A DNA stretch of 11,367 bases from DAIOHQ01 sp036744635 (GTDB taxonomy: Bacteria > Planctomycetota > Phycisphaerae > Tepidisphaerales > Tepidisphaeraceae): contig DAIOHQ010000162.1 of NCBI GenBank assembly GCA_036744635.1, forward strand, positions 1 to 11,367. The letters are read 5' to 3'. The number at the start of each line of letters is the position of its first letter. Positions within the stretch are counted from its first letter, which is position 1. The notes beneath the pieces are model-generated. The model had not been told where the DNA came from. It saw only the letters and a list, made by a program, of their open reading frames with translations, and did no database searches. This document shows, piece after piece, positions 1-6,458 of the stretch. The position numbers and the translations under genes are program-made.

Positions 1-66
1 TTCGAGCATTGTGGGCACAGGTAGTGTGTACATTCAATTGCAACCCGCTCTAGCCGCCAGCGCTGC

Positions 67-72
67 TAAAAT
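67..72 (+). promoter_or_regulatory. Candidate -10 box just before the first gene
   Basis: TAAAAT lies 7 bases before the ATG at 80, which would start transcription almost at the start codon and give a leaderless mRNA. No Shine-Dalgarno site is present between it and the ATG. A convincing -35 at normal spacing is not visible; TTGCAA at 38-43 is 23 bases away, which is too far. Assigned from sequence alone. Confidence 0.25.
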
Positions 73-79
73 ACTTCCA

Positions 80-382
80 ATGCCCGACCGTCTCCTCTGC
101 GATCTCTGCAACACGCCCATGCCTCCGCACGCGCATTACATCGTGCGGATGGATATCTTTGCCGATCCTTCCATGCCGCCGCTCTCCACCGAAGAGCTGG
201 CCGAGATGGACTTCGATAAGACCATGAAGGATCTCATCGACGAGATGAAGCACCTGTCGGCCGACGACCTGCAGGATCAGGTGCATCGCCGCTTTGAGTT
301 CCGCCTCTGCCGCAAGTGTCAGCGGCAATTCCTGGCCAATCCCCTCGGCCGGCCCCGCCGCGTCCGCACTGGAGAAAACTAA
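80..382 (+). CDS. Small protein with two CxxC pairs (putative zinc-binding), unknown function
   Basis: A 100-residue protein if started at the ATG at 80. The frame is open further upstream to 11, but those 23 residues look like noncoding sequence and the CxxC module begins right after this ATG. Cysteines C7-x2-C10 near the N-terminus and C77-x2-C80 near the C-terminus could together hold one zinc ion. The 60 residues between are acidic and helix-rich (TEELAEMDFDKTMKDLIDEM), and a basic tail follows. I recall similar hypothetical proteins in planctomycetes, but this is memory and not a search result. The stop is one base before the next ATG, so it is probably co-transcribed with the acyl-CoA dehydrogenase-like gene. 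No enzyme motif is visible, and function is unknown. Confidence 0.75.
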   Translation: MPDRLLCDLCNTPMPPHAHYIVRMDIFADPSMPPLSTEELAEMDFDKTMKDLIDEMKHLSADDLQDQVHRRFEFRLCRKCQRQFLANPLGRPRRVRTGEN

Positions 383-383
383 C

Positions 384-1442
384 ATGGCGTCCGCCGAAGA
401 TAAATTCACCTCCGCCCTCCCCGCCATTCGCGGCCGCGCCAACGACTACGACCGCTCCGGCGAATTCCCCGCCGACGACCTCGCCGACCTCGCCGCCGCC
501 GGCGCCATGCGCTTCGCCATCCCCACAGATTGCGGCGGAGAGGACCTCCCTTCGCTCGATATCCATTTGAAGTATGAGCAACTTGCCGCCGTCTCTCTCT
601 CCACCGCGCTGCTGCTTTCGCAGCGCGACTCGGCCGTCGGCATGATCGACGGCGCCCAAGACTGGCCGCTGCGCGCCCAGACCCTCCGAAAGCTCGCCAA
701 CAACGAATTTTTCACCACCATCGGCATCGCCCAACTCACCACCAGCCGCCAGGGTGGCCGGCCGGCGCTGCGTGCCCGTCGCGACGCCGGCGGATATCGC
801 ATCGAAGGCCTGATCCCCTGGTCCACCGGACCGGCCAGGAGCGCATTCGTGATGGCCGGCGCAGCCATCGAAGACAGCACCAATCAGCAAATCCTCTTCG
901 CCCTCCCCACCGACCTGCCAAAAGTGCGCATCGATCCCCCGCTCCCGCTGGTAGCGCTGCGCAGCAGTTTCACCACGCAAGTTCACTGCGACGGCGCGCT
1001 CTTGGAAGAAAAGTGGATTCTGCGCGGCCCGGTAGAGCGCGCGCTGGCCAGCCGCAAGAAAGGCGTGCCGCTTGGCCAGGCGTTTCTGGCGATGGGCCTC
1101 TGCCGCGGGGCGCTCGATCTGATTGCAGAACATGATTCGGCGCGGGCCCGATCGACGCGTGATCGATTTCAAGAGCAGCTTTCTGCAATTCGACAGGAAG
1201 TGCTTCGCCTCTGTTCCCCCGCCGGCGAAGCCGAAGTCGCCGCCGCCTCAGCGCGCATCCGCGGCGAGTGCAATGACCTGGCCGTCCGCCTCACGCACGC
1301 GGCCGTTGCTCTTTACAAAGGAACCGCCCTGCTCGCCGATCACCCCGCCCAGCGCCTCGCCCGCGAGACACTTTTTCTGCTGGTCTGGTCCTGCCCCGAC
1401 CCCGTCATCGACTGCACGATCGAGATTCTGTCGGGTGAATAA
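384..1442 (+). CDS. Acyl-CoA dehydrogenase-like flavoprotein (divergent)
   Basis: 352 residues from the ATG at 384, chosen because GGAG at 371-374 sits 9 bases upstream; the 30 residues open further upstream overlap the previous gene. Order of parts: a helical N-terminal domain with DLADLAAAGAMRFAIPTDCGG at about 33-52, which matches the family's pattern before the Pro/Gly-Gly turn; a middle beta domain from about 110 to 205 (GIAQLTTSRQGG, then GYRIEGLIPW); and a helical C-terminal domain from about 225. The family oxidises acyl-CoA thioesters at C2-C3 with FAD and passes electrons to ETF. The protein is shorter than the usual 380 or so residues, and I cannot identify the catalytic glutamate or the usual C-terminal FAD-binding glycines. 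It may be a non-dehydrogenating relative, such as a flavin monooxygenase-like member. It follows the CxxC gene by one base. Confidence 0.75.
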   Translation: MASAEDKFTSALPAIRGRANDYDRSGEFPADDLADLAAAGAMRFAIPTDCGGEDLPSLDIHLKYEQLAAVSLSTALLLSQRDSAVGMIDGAQDWPLRAQTLRKLANNEFFTTIGIAQLTTSRQGGRPALRARRDAGGYRIEGLIPWSTGPARSAFVMAGAAIEDSTNQQILFALPTDLPKVRIDPPLPLVALRSSFTTQVHCDGALLEEKWILRGPVERALASRKKGVPLGQAFLAMGLCRGALDLIAEHDSARARSTRDRFQEQLSAIRQEVLRLCSPAGEAEVAAASARIRGECNDLAVRLTHAAVALYKGTALLADHPAQRLARETLFLLVWSCPDPVIDCTIEILSGE

Positions 1443-1460
1443 GTCAATGGCGCAGTTGAA

Positions 1461-1703
1461 TCATTCATCCACCGACACCCGCGCCTGGGCGGCGGCGTTC
1501 TGTTGCTGGAAATGGTTTGCGATGGCGCGGGCTTCCGGCAACGGCTGAAATACGCCCCGTTCCGCCGAGGCCACTGTGGTTTGCGACCAGGAGCAATACC
1601 AGACAAACGCGACGACCGCGCCCGTGGCGGCCGGCACCAGCAGCCGATCCTTGGTGGCCCACAGAAATCGCCCGAACCCGCCCTTATTTTCAATGTCGCC
1701 CAT
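1461..1703 (-). CDS. Small single-helix membrane protein, unknown
   Basis: An 80-residue reading frame starting at the ATG at 1703, with AAGGA 4 bases upstream on the minus strand. ATG at 1727 and TTG at 1808 are alternative longer starts; the last would overlap folP. One hydrophobic segment, LLVPAATGAVVAFVWYCSW at about 21-39, is preceded by basic residues (RFLWATKDR), suggesting an inner-membrane anchor with its short N-terminus inside and a 40-residue tail (QPLPEARAIANHF) outside. The stop is 18 bases from the end of the acyl-CoA dehydrogenase-like gene, so the two are convergent, and it diverges from folP. I do not recognise the family. A credible membrane helix, a good ribosome site and a gene-sized gap otherwise unfilled support it. 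Confidence 0.5.
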   Translation of the reverse strand: MGDIENKGGFGRFLWATKDRLLVPAATGAVVAFVWYCSWSQTTVASAERGVFQPLPEARAIANHFQQQNAAAQARVSVDE

Positions 1704-1754
1704 ACCGTCCTTCCCAAAGCCCTGCATTTGGTCCAAAAGCCTGCCCGATTCCCG

Positions 1755-1760
1755 TACAAT
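1755..1760 (+). promoter_or_regulatory. Candidate -10 box for folP
   Basis: TACAAT, a 5/6 match to the sigma-70 -10 consensus, lies 47 bases before the folP start. The nearest TTG hexamer (TTGGTC, 1728-1733) is 21 bases upstream, so the -35 is not convincing. It lies upstream of the preferred start of the divergent small gene, in the shared spacer. Confidence 0.25.
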
Positions 1761-1807
1761 CTTCAATACATCGGCCCGAATGCCAAACTGTCTGAGGACA
1801 CAACCCA

Positions 1808-2653
1808 ATGACCGGCACCGAATTTGAACACTGGCTGCGCGACGAGCATCGCCGGCCGCTGGTGATGGGGGTGCTGAACGTCACCCCGGACAGCTTCAGC
1901 GACGGCGGCCGGTTCGCCACGATCGGCGCCGCGGTCCAACACGGCCTGGAAATGGCGGCTGACGGTGCGGATTTAATCGACATCGGCGGCGAATCCACCC
2001 GTCCCGGGTCCGATCCGGTGCCGCCGGAGGAGCAAATCCGCCGGGTGGCGCCGGTGATCCAACAGCTTGTCGATCGGGTATCCGCGCTGCTCTCCATCGA
2101 TACGACCAGCAGTCTCGTCGGTTCGGCGGCGATCGACGCGGGGGCTGCGATCATCAACGACATCTCGGCCGGCCGGGATGACCCGGAAATGCTGCCGCTG
2201 GCCGCCGCCCGCGGCGTGCCCATCATCTTGATGCACATGCAGGGAAATCCCAAGACCATGCAGGTTGGCCCGGTTTATCAGGACGTGGCGGCCGAGGTGG
2301 CGCTGTTTCTGCACGAGCGGATCGAGGCGGCGGTGGCGGCGGGAATTCACCTGGATCGCATTCTGGTCGACCCGGGCATCGGGTTTGGCAAGGCCCTGCG
2401 GCATAATCTCGAATTGCTCCGCCACCTCTCCAAGATTGAAGCGCTCGGGCGGCCGATGGTGGTCGGGGTCAGCCGCAAGAAGTTCATTGGCACCATCACC
2501 AACGAGCCGGAGCCGGCGGGGCGCATCTTCGGTTCGGCGGCGGCGGTGGCATGGTCGGTGGCAAACGGCGCCAACATTGTTCGTGTCCATGATGTCGGCC
2601 CGATGTTGCAGGTGGTGAAAGTGATCCGGGCGATTGGGCACGGAATTGATTGA
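1808..2653 (+). CDS. folP: Dihydropteroate synthase
   Basis: 281 residues, full length for the family. It condenses 6-hydroxymethyl-dihydropterin diphosphate with p-aminobenzoate to give dihydropteroate in cytosolic folate synthesis, and is the sulfonamide target. All signature blocks are present in order: GVLNVTPDSFSDGG (21-34), DIGGESTRPGS (58-68), SIDT (96-99), NDIS (117-120), LMHMQGNPKTM (141-151), DPGIGFGK (188-195), SRKKFIG (222-228) and RVHD (259-262). These cover the pterin, pABA and diphosphate sites of the TIM barrel, and none is disturbed. The ATG at 1808 is fixed by GAGGA at 1794-1798, 9 bases upstream. It heads the plus-strand run that continues into cdaA after a 134-base gap; folP next to cdaA and cdaR is a recurrent arrangement in several Gram-negative lineages. 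Confidence 0.97.
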   Translation: MTGTEFEHWLRDEHRRPLVMGVLNVTPDSFSDGGRFATIGAAVQHGLEMAADGADLIDIGGESTRPGSDPVPPEEQIRRVAPVIQQLVDRVSALLSIDTTSSLVGSAAIDAGAAIINDISAGRDDPEMLPLAAARGVPIILMHMQGNPKTMQVGPVYQDVAAEVALFLHERIEAAVAAGIHLDRILVDPGIGFGKALRHNLELLRHLSKIEALGRPMVVGVSRKKFIGTITNEPEPAGRIFGSAAAVAWSVANGANIVRVHDVGPMLQVVKVIRAIGHGID

Positions 2654-2696
2654 AATTTTTTCGTTCCCCGCCGTGGCCTAACCGAGGTAACGCAGC

Positions 2697-2702
2697 TATA
2701 TT
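2697..2702 (+). promoter_or_regulatory. Possible -10 box ahead of cdaA
   Basis: TATATT in the 134-base folP-cdaA gap, with a weak -35 (TGGCCT, 2674-2679) at 17 bases. It would give a leader of about 80 bases. The gap is more AT-rich than its surroundings, which fits an internal promoter, but the match is modest and folP readthrough could equally supply cdaA. Confidence 0.2.
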
Positions 2703-2787
2703 TCAGTTGAGTCGAAACAATTCCGATTTCCATCTGGGATGATGCGCCTCGTTTCTCGACAATGAATCAGACTCGGTTTGATGCCTT

Positions 2788-3624
2788 ATGAACCCCAACG
2801 GCTTCCCCAGTTTCCATGCTTTTCTCACCGCCGTGCGGGCGTATGGGTGGTGGCGCGTCTCGATCGAGATGCTGATTATCGCGCTGGTCGTCTATTGGGT
2901 GGTGCGCTTCCTGCGCGGCACGCGCGGGGCGCGCATGCTCAAGGGGATCGTTTTCATCCTGATCAGTCTCTATCTGATCATCAGCCTGGTGGCGGCGCAG
3001 TTTCACCTGGAACGCATCGGTTTCCTGTACGCCCGGTTCCTGCAGGTGGCGGCCATTGCGGTGGTGGTTGTGTTCCAGCCCGAGCTGCGGCGGGCGCTGA
3101 TGCGGCTGGGGGAGACCCGGCTGTTTCGCGGCTGGTCGAATCAGCTCAACGATGACATCGAGGCGTTGGTGGAGGCGGCCACTTTTCTGGCGCGGCGCAA
3201 GATCGGCGCGTTGATCGCGATTGAGCGGGAGGTCGGGCTTGGAGGTATCGCCGAGAGCGGAACCCGCATCAACGCCGATCTGTCGGCGGCGCTGCTGAAC
3301 ACGATCTTCTGGCCGAACTCGCCTTTGCACGATCTTGGGGTGATTGTCAGTCAGGGACGGATCGCGTTTGCCGGGGTGCAGTTCCCGCTGGCGGAGAGCG
3401 GCGACCTGGAGCGCGAGCTGGGCAGCCGGCACCGGGCGGCGGTCGGAATGAGCCAGGAATCGGACGCTGTGGTTCTCGTCGTTTCGGAAGAGACCGGCGA
3501 TGTGAGCATCGCCGAACGCGGGCAGTTGATCCGCAAGTTGTCGCCCGAAGGCCTGCGCGGGCTGCTCGGAGAGCTGCTCGGCCGCGGCGATGCGGCAACC
3601 GTCTTAAAAAAAAAGGCCGCCTAG
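2788..3624 (+). CDS. cdaA: Membrane diadenylate cyclase, CdaA type, with altered DGA motif
   Basis: 278 residues. CdaA enzymes join two ATP into c-di-AMP, a second messenger for potassium, osmotic and envelope balance. Three membrane helices are seen at about 24-40, 51-70 and 78-96, followed by the DisA_N cyclase domain from about 120 (NDDIEALVEAATFLARRKIG). Conserved pieces are NTIFWPNSPLHD (171-182), GSRHRAAVG (212-220) with the RHR triad at 214-216, and DAVVLVVSEETG (226-237). The oddity is at 182-184: the usual D-G-A catalytic motif reads D-L-G (codons gat ctt ggg at 3331-3339), keeping the aspartate but changing the next two residues. The start at 2788 is the first ATG after an in-frame stop at 2779; no Shine-Dalgarno site is seen. 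The family and length are clear; activity is uncertain. The gene ends in an A9 run and TAG, with cdaR downstream in the same frame. Confidence 0.93.
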   Translation: MNPNGFPSFHAFLTAVRAYGWWRVSIEMLIIALVVYWVVRFLRGTRGARMLKGIVFILISLYLIISLVAAQFHLERIGFLYARFLQVAAIAVVVVFQPELRRALMRLGETRLFRGWSNQLNDDIEALVEAATFLARRKIGALIAIEREVGLGGIAESGTRINADLSAALLNTIFWPNSPLHDLGVIVSQGRIAFAGVQFPLAESGDLERELGSRHRAAVGMSQESDAVVLVVSEETGDVSIAERGQLIRKLSPEGLRGLLGELLGRGDAATVLKKKAA

Positions 3625-3678
3625 AAGACCCGTAGATTTGCAGGCCCCGCCAAGCGTGAATTGGCAGACTTTCTTGTC

Positions 3679-4866
3679 ATGGCAGACTCGAAGCAAAATT
3701 CTCCTGAAGTGCCCTCCGCCGAGCAACCGAAGGCGATTCCGCTCCCGCATTCCTCCAGATGGAAGGGGGAAAAGACGGGATGGCGCGGGCGGATGCGTGA
3801 AAACCTGAGCGGTGTCCGCCACTGGGCCCGCAGCGCCTTCACGCGCGAGAACGTCATCGACCAGAGCAAGACGCTGGCGTGGGTGATTCCGCTGACCTTC
3901 CTGATCTGGGTGTACGCCGAGCGCGAGCAGGTGGCGAAGGAAGAGAAATTCCAGTTCCCCATTGAAGTCCGCAGCAACGACGCCAACAAGATCGTCACCA
4001 TCGTCGAGCCGCGCGACAAGAAGATGACAGCGGACCTGCAAGGTCCCCAGGCAAATCTGGAGCGGGTCAAGGACCTTATTACCCCCCGCAACGGAGCGGC
4101 CGCGGTGGTGATTCGGGTGGATGCGTCACTGGAGGTCGGAGATCATCCGCTGCCTGCGCAAGGCTCAATGGATCGCGATCCAATCTTCCACGAAAACGGC
4201 ATCAGCATCGAGAATTGCCGGCCGGCGAGCGTGACAGTTCACATCGATCGCTATGCCGAACGCACGGTGGAAATCCAGGTTCCCACAGAGATCAACAACA
4301 TCGAGCCTGGCGCAACGTTCGAACCCAAGTTCGTCAAGGTCCGCGGGCCGGAATCGCTGCTCACCCGCGGGCCGCTGGTGGTCTATGCGGATTTGTCGCC
4401 GATCCAGGCGATCAAGACGCCGGGGCCGGTGGATCAGGATGTCACGACCAAGAAGCCGTTCGATGACGAGCATGTCACGGTTACCCCGGCGCAGGTGCAT
4501 GTCAATTTGAAGGTGCGGCAATCGGACGTGACGCATGACATCGGCGCAATGCCAATCTGGATAGTCCATCCGGATGGATTCTTGAAGAAATACGACGTGG
4601 TATTCGAGAGTGGCAGTGCCGTATTGCGGAATGTGACGGTGCAGGGCCCGAAGGACACGATCGAGATGTTCTTCCCTTCGGAACATTTACCCAAGACCAA
4701 AAATCCGCCCATCCCGCCTAAAGCGATCCTTGAGGTTTCCGACAATGATGTGACACCGGCCGAGTTCCACGACAAGCCGGTGAAGTTTGACCTTCCTAAG
4801 GGGATTACCGCAGGGGAAGCTCCCATCGTTCGCTTCAAACTGGTGGAGCGCACCGCCGCGCCGTAG
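3679..4866 (+). CDS. cdaR: YbbR/CdaR-like membrane-anchored protein
   Basis: 395 residues from the ATG at 3679; TTG at 3661 would add six. A basic cytoplasmic N-terminus (1-62) leads to one membrane helix (SKTLAWVIPLTFLIWVYAE, about 63-81). A long beta-rich exported part follows, with what look like about three YbbR-type repeats: near 94-195 (PIEVRSNDANKIVTIVEP), 195-290 (VEIQVPTEIN, VKVRGPESLL) and 295-390 (DIGAMPIWIV, VTVQGPKDTI). The recurring V-x-V-x-G-P element is characteristic. In Firmicutes CdaR binds and regulates CdaA at the membrane; that role is inferred here from family and position. It follows cdaA by 54 bases in the same reading frame. No strong ribosome site precedes either start, so translation may depend on coupling to cdaA. 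Firmicute CdaR usually has four such domains, so this is a shorter form. Confidence 0.88.
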   Translation: MADSKQNSPEVPSAEQPKAIPLPHSSRWKGEKTGWRGRMRENLSGVRHWARSAFTRENVIDQSKTLAWVIPLTFLIWVYAEREQVAKEEKFQFPIEVRSNDANKIVTIVEPRDKKMTADLQGPQANLERVKDLITPRNGAAAVVIRVDASLEVGDHPLPAQGSMDRDPIFHENGISIENCRPASVTVHIDRYAERTVEIQVPTEINNIEPGATFEPKFVKVRGPESLLTRGPLVVYADLSPIQAIKTPGPVDQDVTTKKPFDDEHVTVTPAQVHVNLKVRQSDVTHDIGAMPIWIVHPDGFLKKYDVVFESGSAVLRNVTVQGPKDTIEMFFPSEHLPKTKNPPIPPKAILEVSDNDVTPAEFHDKPVKFDLPKGITAGEAPIVRFKLVERTAAP

Positions 4867-4922
4867 CAGAGCGGAAGGTTCGCGTGCTTGTGCCGAAGCA
4901 TCCGCCGGGGATAATCCGCGCC

Positions 4923-5975
4923 ATGAGTGAAACAAAAAATGTGGTGCGGTGCGCGGTGATCGGATTGGGGATGGGGCAGGCGCACGTGCGCGGCTATCTG
5001 GAGACGCCCGAGGCGCAGCTTGTGGCCGTGGCCGATCTGGATGCCTCGCGGCTGGCCAAGGTGCAGGAGCAGGTGGGGGCGGACAACTGCTTCACGGATT
5101 ACAAGGTGATGTTGGAGCGGGTCAAGCCGGACCTGGTGAGCGTGGCCCTGCCGAATTTTCTGCACGCGCCGGTGACGATCGAGTGTTTGCGGGCCGGCTG
5201 CCACGTGCTGTGCGAGAAGCCGATGGCGATGAGCCTCAAGCAGGCGGAGGGGATGAAGAAGGAGGCGGTGAAGGCGAAGAAAAAGCTGGGGATCAACCTG
5301 TCGTTTCGCTTCACGCCGCAGGCGCGGGCGCTGAAGGATCTGTGCGAGGAAGGGTTTCTGGGTGAGGTGTACCACGCCGGGACGAAATGGACGCGGCGGG
5401 AGGGATTTCCCGGCTTCGGAAGCTGGTTCGGGCAGAAAAAAATGTCGGGCGGCGGGCCGCTGATCGATCTGGGCGTACACCGCATCGACCTGGCGATGTG
5501 GCTGATGGGATCGCCCAAGCCGGTGAGCGTCAGCGGAGCGATCCATGAGAAGATCGGCGTGCCGCGCGGCAAGCTGTTGAAGAAGCAGTTTGACGTGGAG
5601 GACTTCGCGGCCGGGTTCATCCGCTTTGACAATGGGGCATCGCTGACGCTGGAGATTTCCTGGGGCGGGCATCAGGCCGAGCCGGAGTCGATGTCCACCA
5701 CCGTGATGGGCACGAAGGGGACGATCGTCCATCGCAATCTCAACGGCACCTACGATTTCATCGGGGAGTATTTCACCGAGACCAAAGGCCACAAGCTGGC
5801 GGGCATGGTGGCGCAGTCGCGGCAGGATGTGCGCTCCAGCTATGGGGAGATGGTGCGGGCGATCATCAACGACACCGATCCGCTGGCCAATGCCGAGGAT
5901 GGCCTGCGGGTGCAGCAAATCCTCGATGGGCTCTATAAGAGCGCGGCGACCGGGAAGGAAGTGGCGATCAAGTGA
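4923..5975 (+). CDS. Gfo/Idh/MocA family NAD(P)-dependent oxidoreductase
   Basis: 350 residues from the ATG at 4923; an upstream GTG at 4884 would add 13 residues unlike the family. The N-terminal Rossmann fold has the dinucleotide loop GLGMGQAH (14-21), an acidic residue after beta-2 (VADLD, 36-40) favouring NAD(H), and the family's CEKPMA (97-102) with the active-site lysine. The C-terminal alpha/beta domain carries GGGPLIDLGVHRIDL (176-190), with Asp182 and His186 as the usual catalytic pair. Members oxidise or reduce hydroxyls of sugars, inositols or related compounds; the substrate cannot be told from sequence. It lies 56 bases after cdaR on the same strand, in the place often held by glmM, and is convergent to the DoxX gene with 21 bases between. 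The third codon positions are strongly G-rich, unlike the C-rich acyl-CoA dehydrogenase-like gene. Confidence 0.92.
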   Translation: MSETKNVVRCAVIGLGMGQAHVRGYLETPEAQLVAVADLDASRLAKVQEQVGADNCFTDYKVMLERVKPDLVSVALPNFLHAPVTIECLRAGCHVLCEKPMAMSLKQAEGMKKEAVKAKKKLGINLSFRFTPQARALKDLCEEGFLGEVYHAGTKWTRREGFPGFGSWFGQKKMSGGGPLIDLGVHRIDLAMWLMGSPKPVSVSGAIHEKIGVPRGKLLKKQFDVEDFAAGFIRFDNGASLTLEISWGGHQAEPESMSTTVMGTKGTIVHRNLNGTYDFIGEYFTETKGHKLAGMVAQSRQDVRSSYGEMVRAIINDTDPLANAEDGLRVQQILDGLYKSAATGKEVAIK

Positions 5976-5996
5976 ACTCGCCTCTGCAACCGGCGT

Positions 5997-6413
5997 TCAT
6001 TGGCGGTCGATGGAGTATTTTCCCGGACCGATGAGGGTAAGGGCGAGGAAGAGAATGCCGTCCTCCATGGGGTGTGACCAGCCCGGGCCGAATTGCCCCA
6101 GGAGGCCGGTTTGGTTCAGGTGGAAGATGATGGCAACGGTCATGTCGAGCACCAGGATGATGCAGGCCGGGCGGAAGAGGAAGCCGAGCACAAGCAGCGC
6201 GCCGCCGGCGGCCTCGGCCAATGCCGCCAGGAATCCCCAGGCGGCGGGTGCGAAATTGATGCCGAGGTAGCCCATGGCGGCGCCGGTTTGCGCCCAAGCC
6301 TTCGAGCCGCCCATCAGCTTGGGCCAGCCGTGGGCGATGAAGGCACAACCGATGCCGACGCGCAGGAGAAGCAGGCCCAAGTCACGATATTTGGTAAGGC
6401 CGGTGAGGATCAT
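5997..6413 (-). CDS. DoxX family membrane protein
   Basis: 138 residues from the ATG at 6413; a TTG at 6449 would add 12 polar residues not typical of the family. Four hydrophobic segments are seen at about 12-28, 55-79, 83-99 and 115-130, the usual DoxX layout. The signature H-G-W-P-K-L (28-33) lies at the end of helix 1. The small polytopic proteins of this family are linked to quinone-dependent or thiosulfate redox functions and to oxidative-stress complexes in some bacteria, but most members have no assigned role. It begins 45 bases after the radA stop on the same strand and could be co-transcribed with it. It is convergent to the oxidoreductase gene; no clear terminator hairpin is visible in the 21-base gap. 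Confidence 0.88.
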   Translation of the reverse strand: MILTGLTKYRDLGLLLLRVGIGCAFIAHGWPKLMGGSKAWAQTGAAMGYLGINFAPAAWGFLAALAEAAGGALLVLGFLFRPACIILVLDMTVAIIFHLNQTGLLGQFGPGWSHPMEDGILFLALTLIGPGKYSIDRQ

Positions 6414-6458
6414 GGAATGATCGTACCTTGGTGACCGACAATCAGCCAAGATCAGGGA

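Noticed and set aside
4434..5918. 494-codon open frame on the minus strand opposite cdaR and the oxidoreductase gene
   Set aside because: It is antisense to two well-supported genes, its residues are His/Arg/Leu-rich as expected from a high-GC shadow, and it has no recognisable domain.
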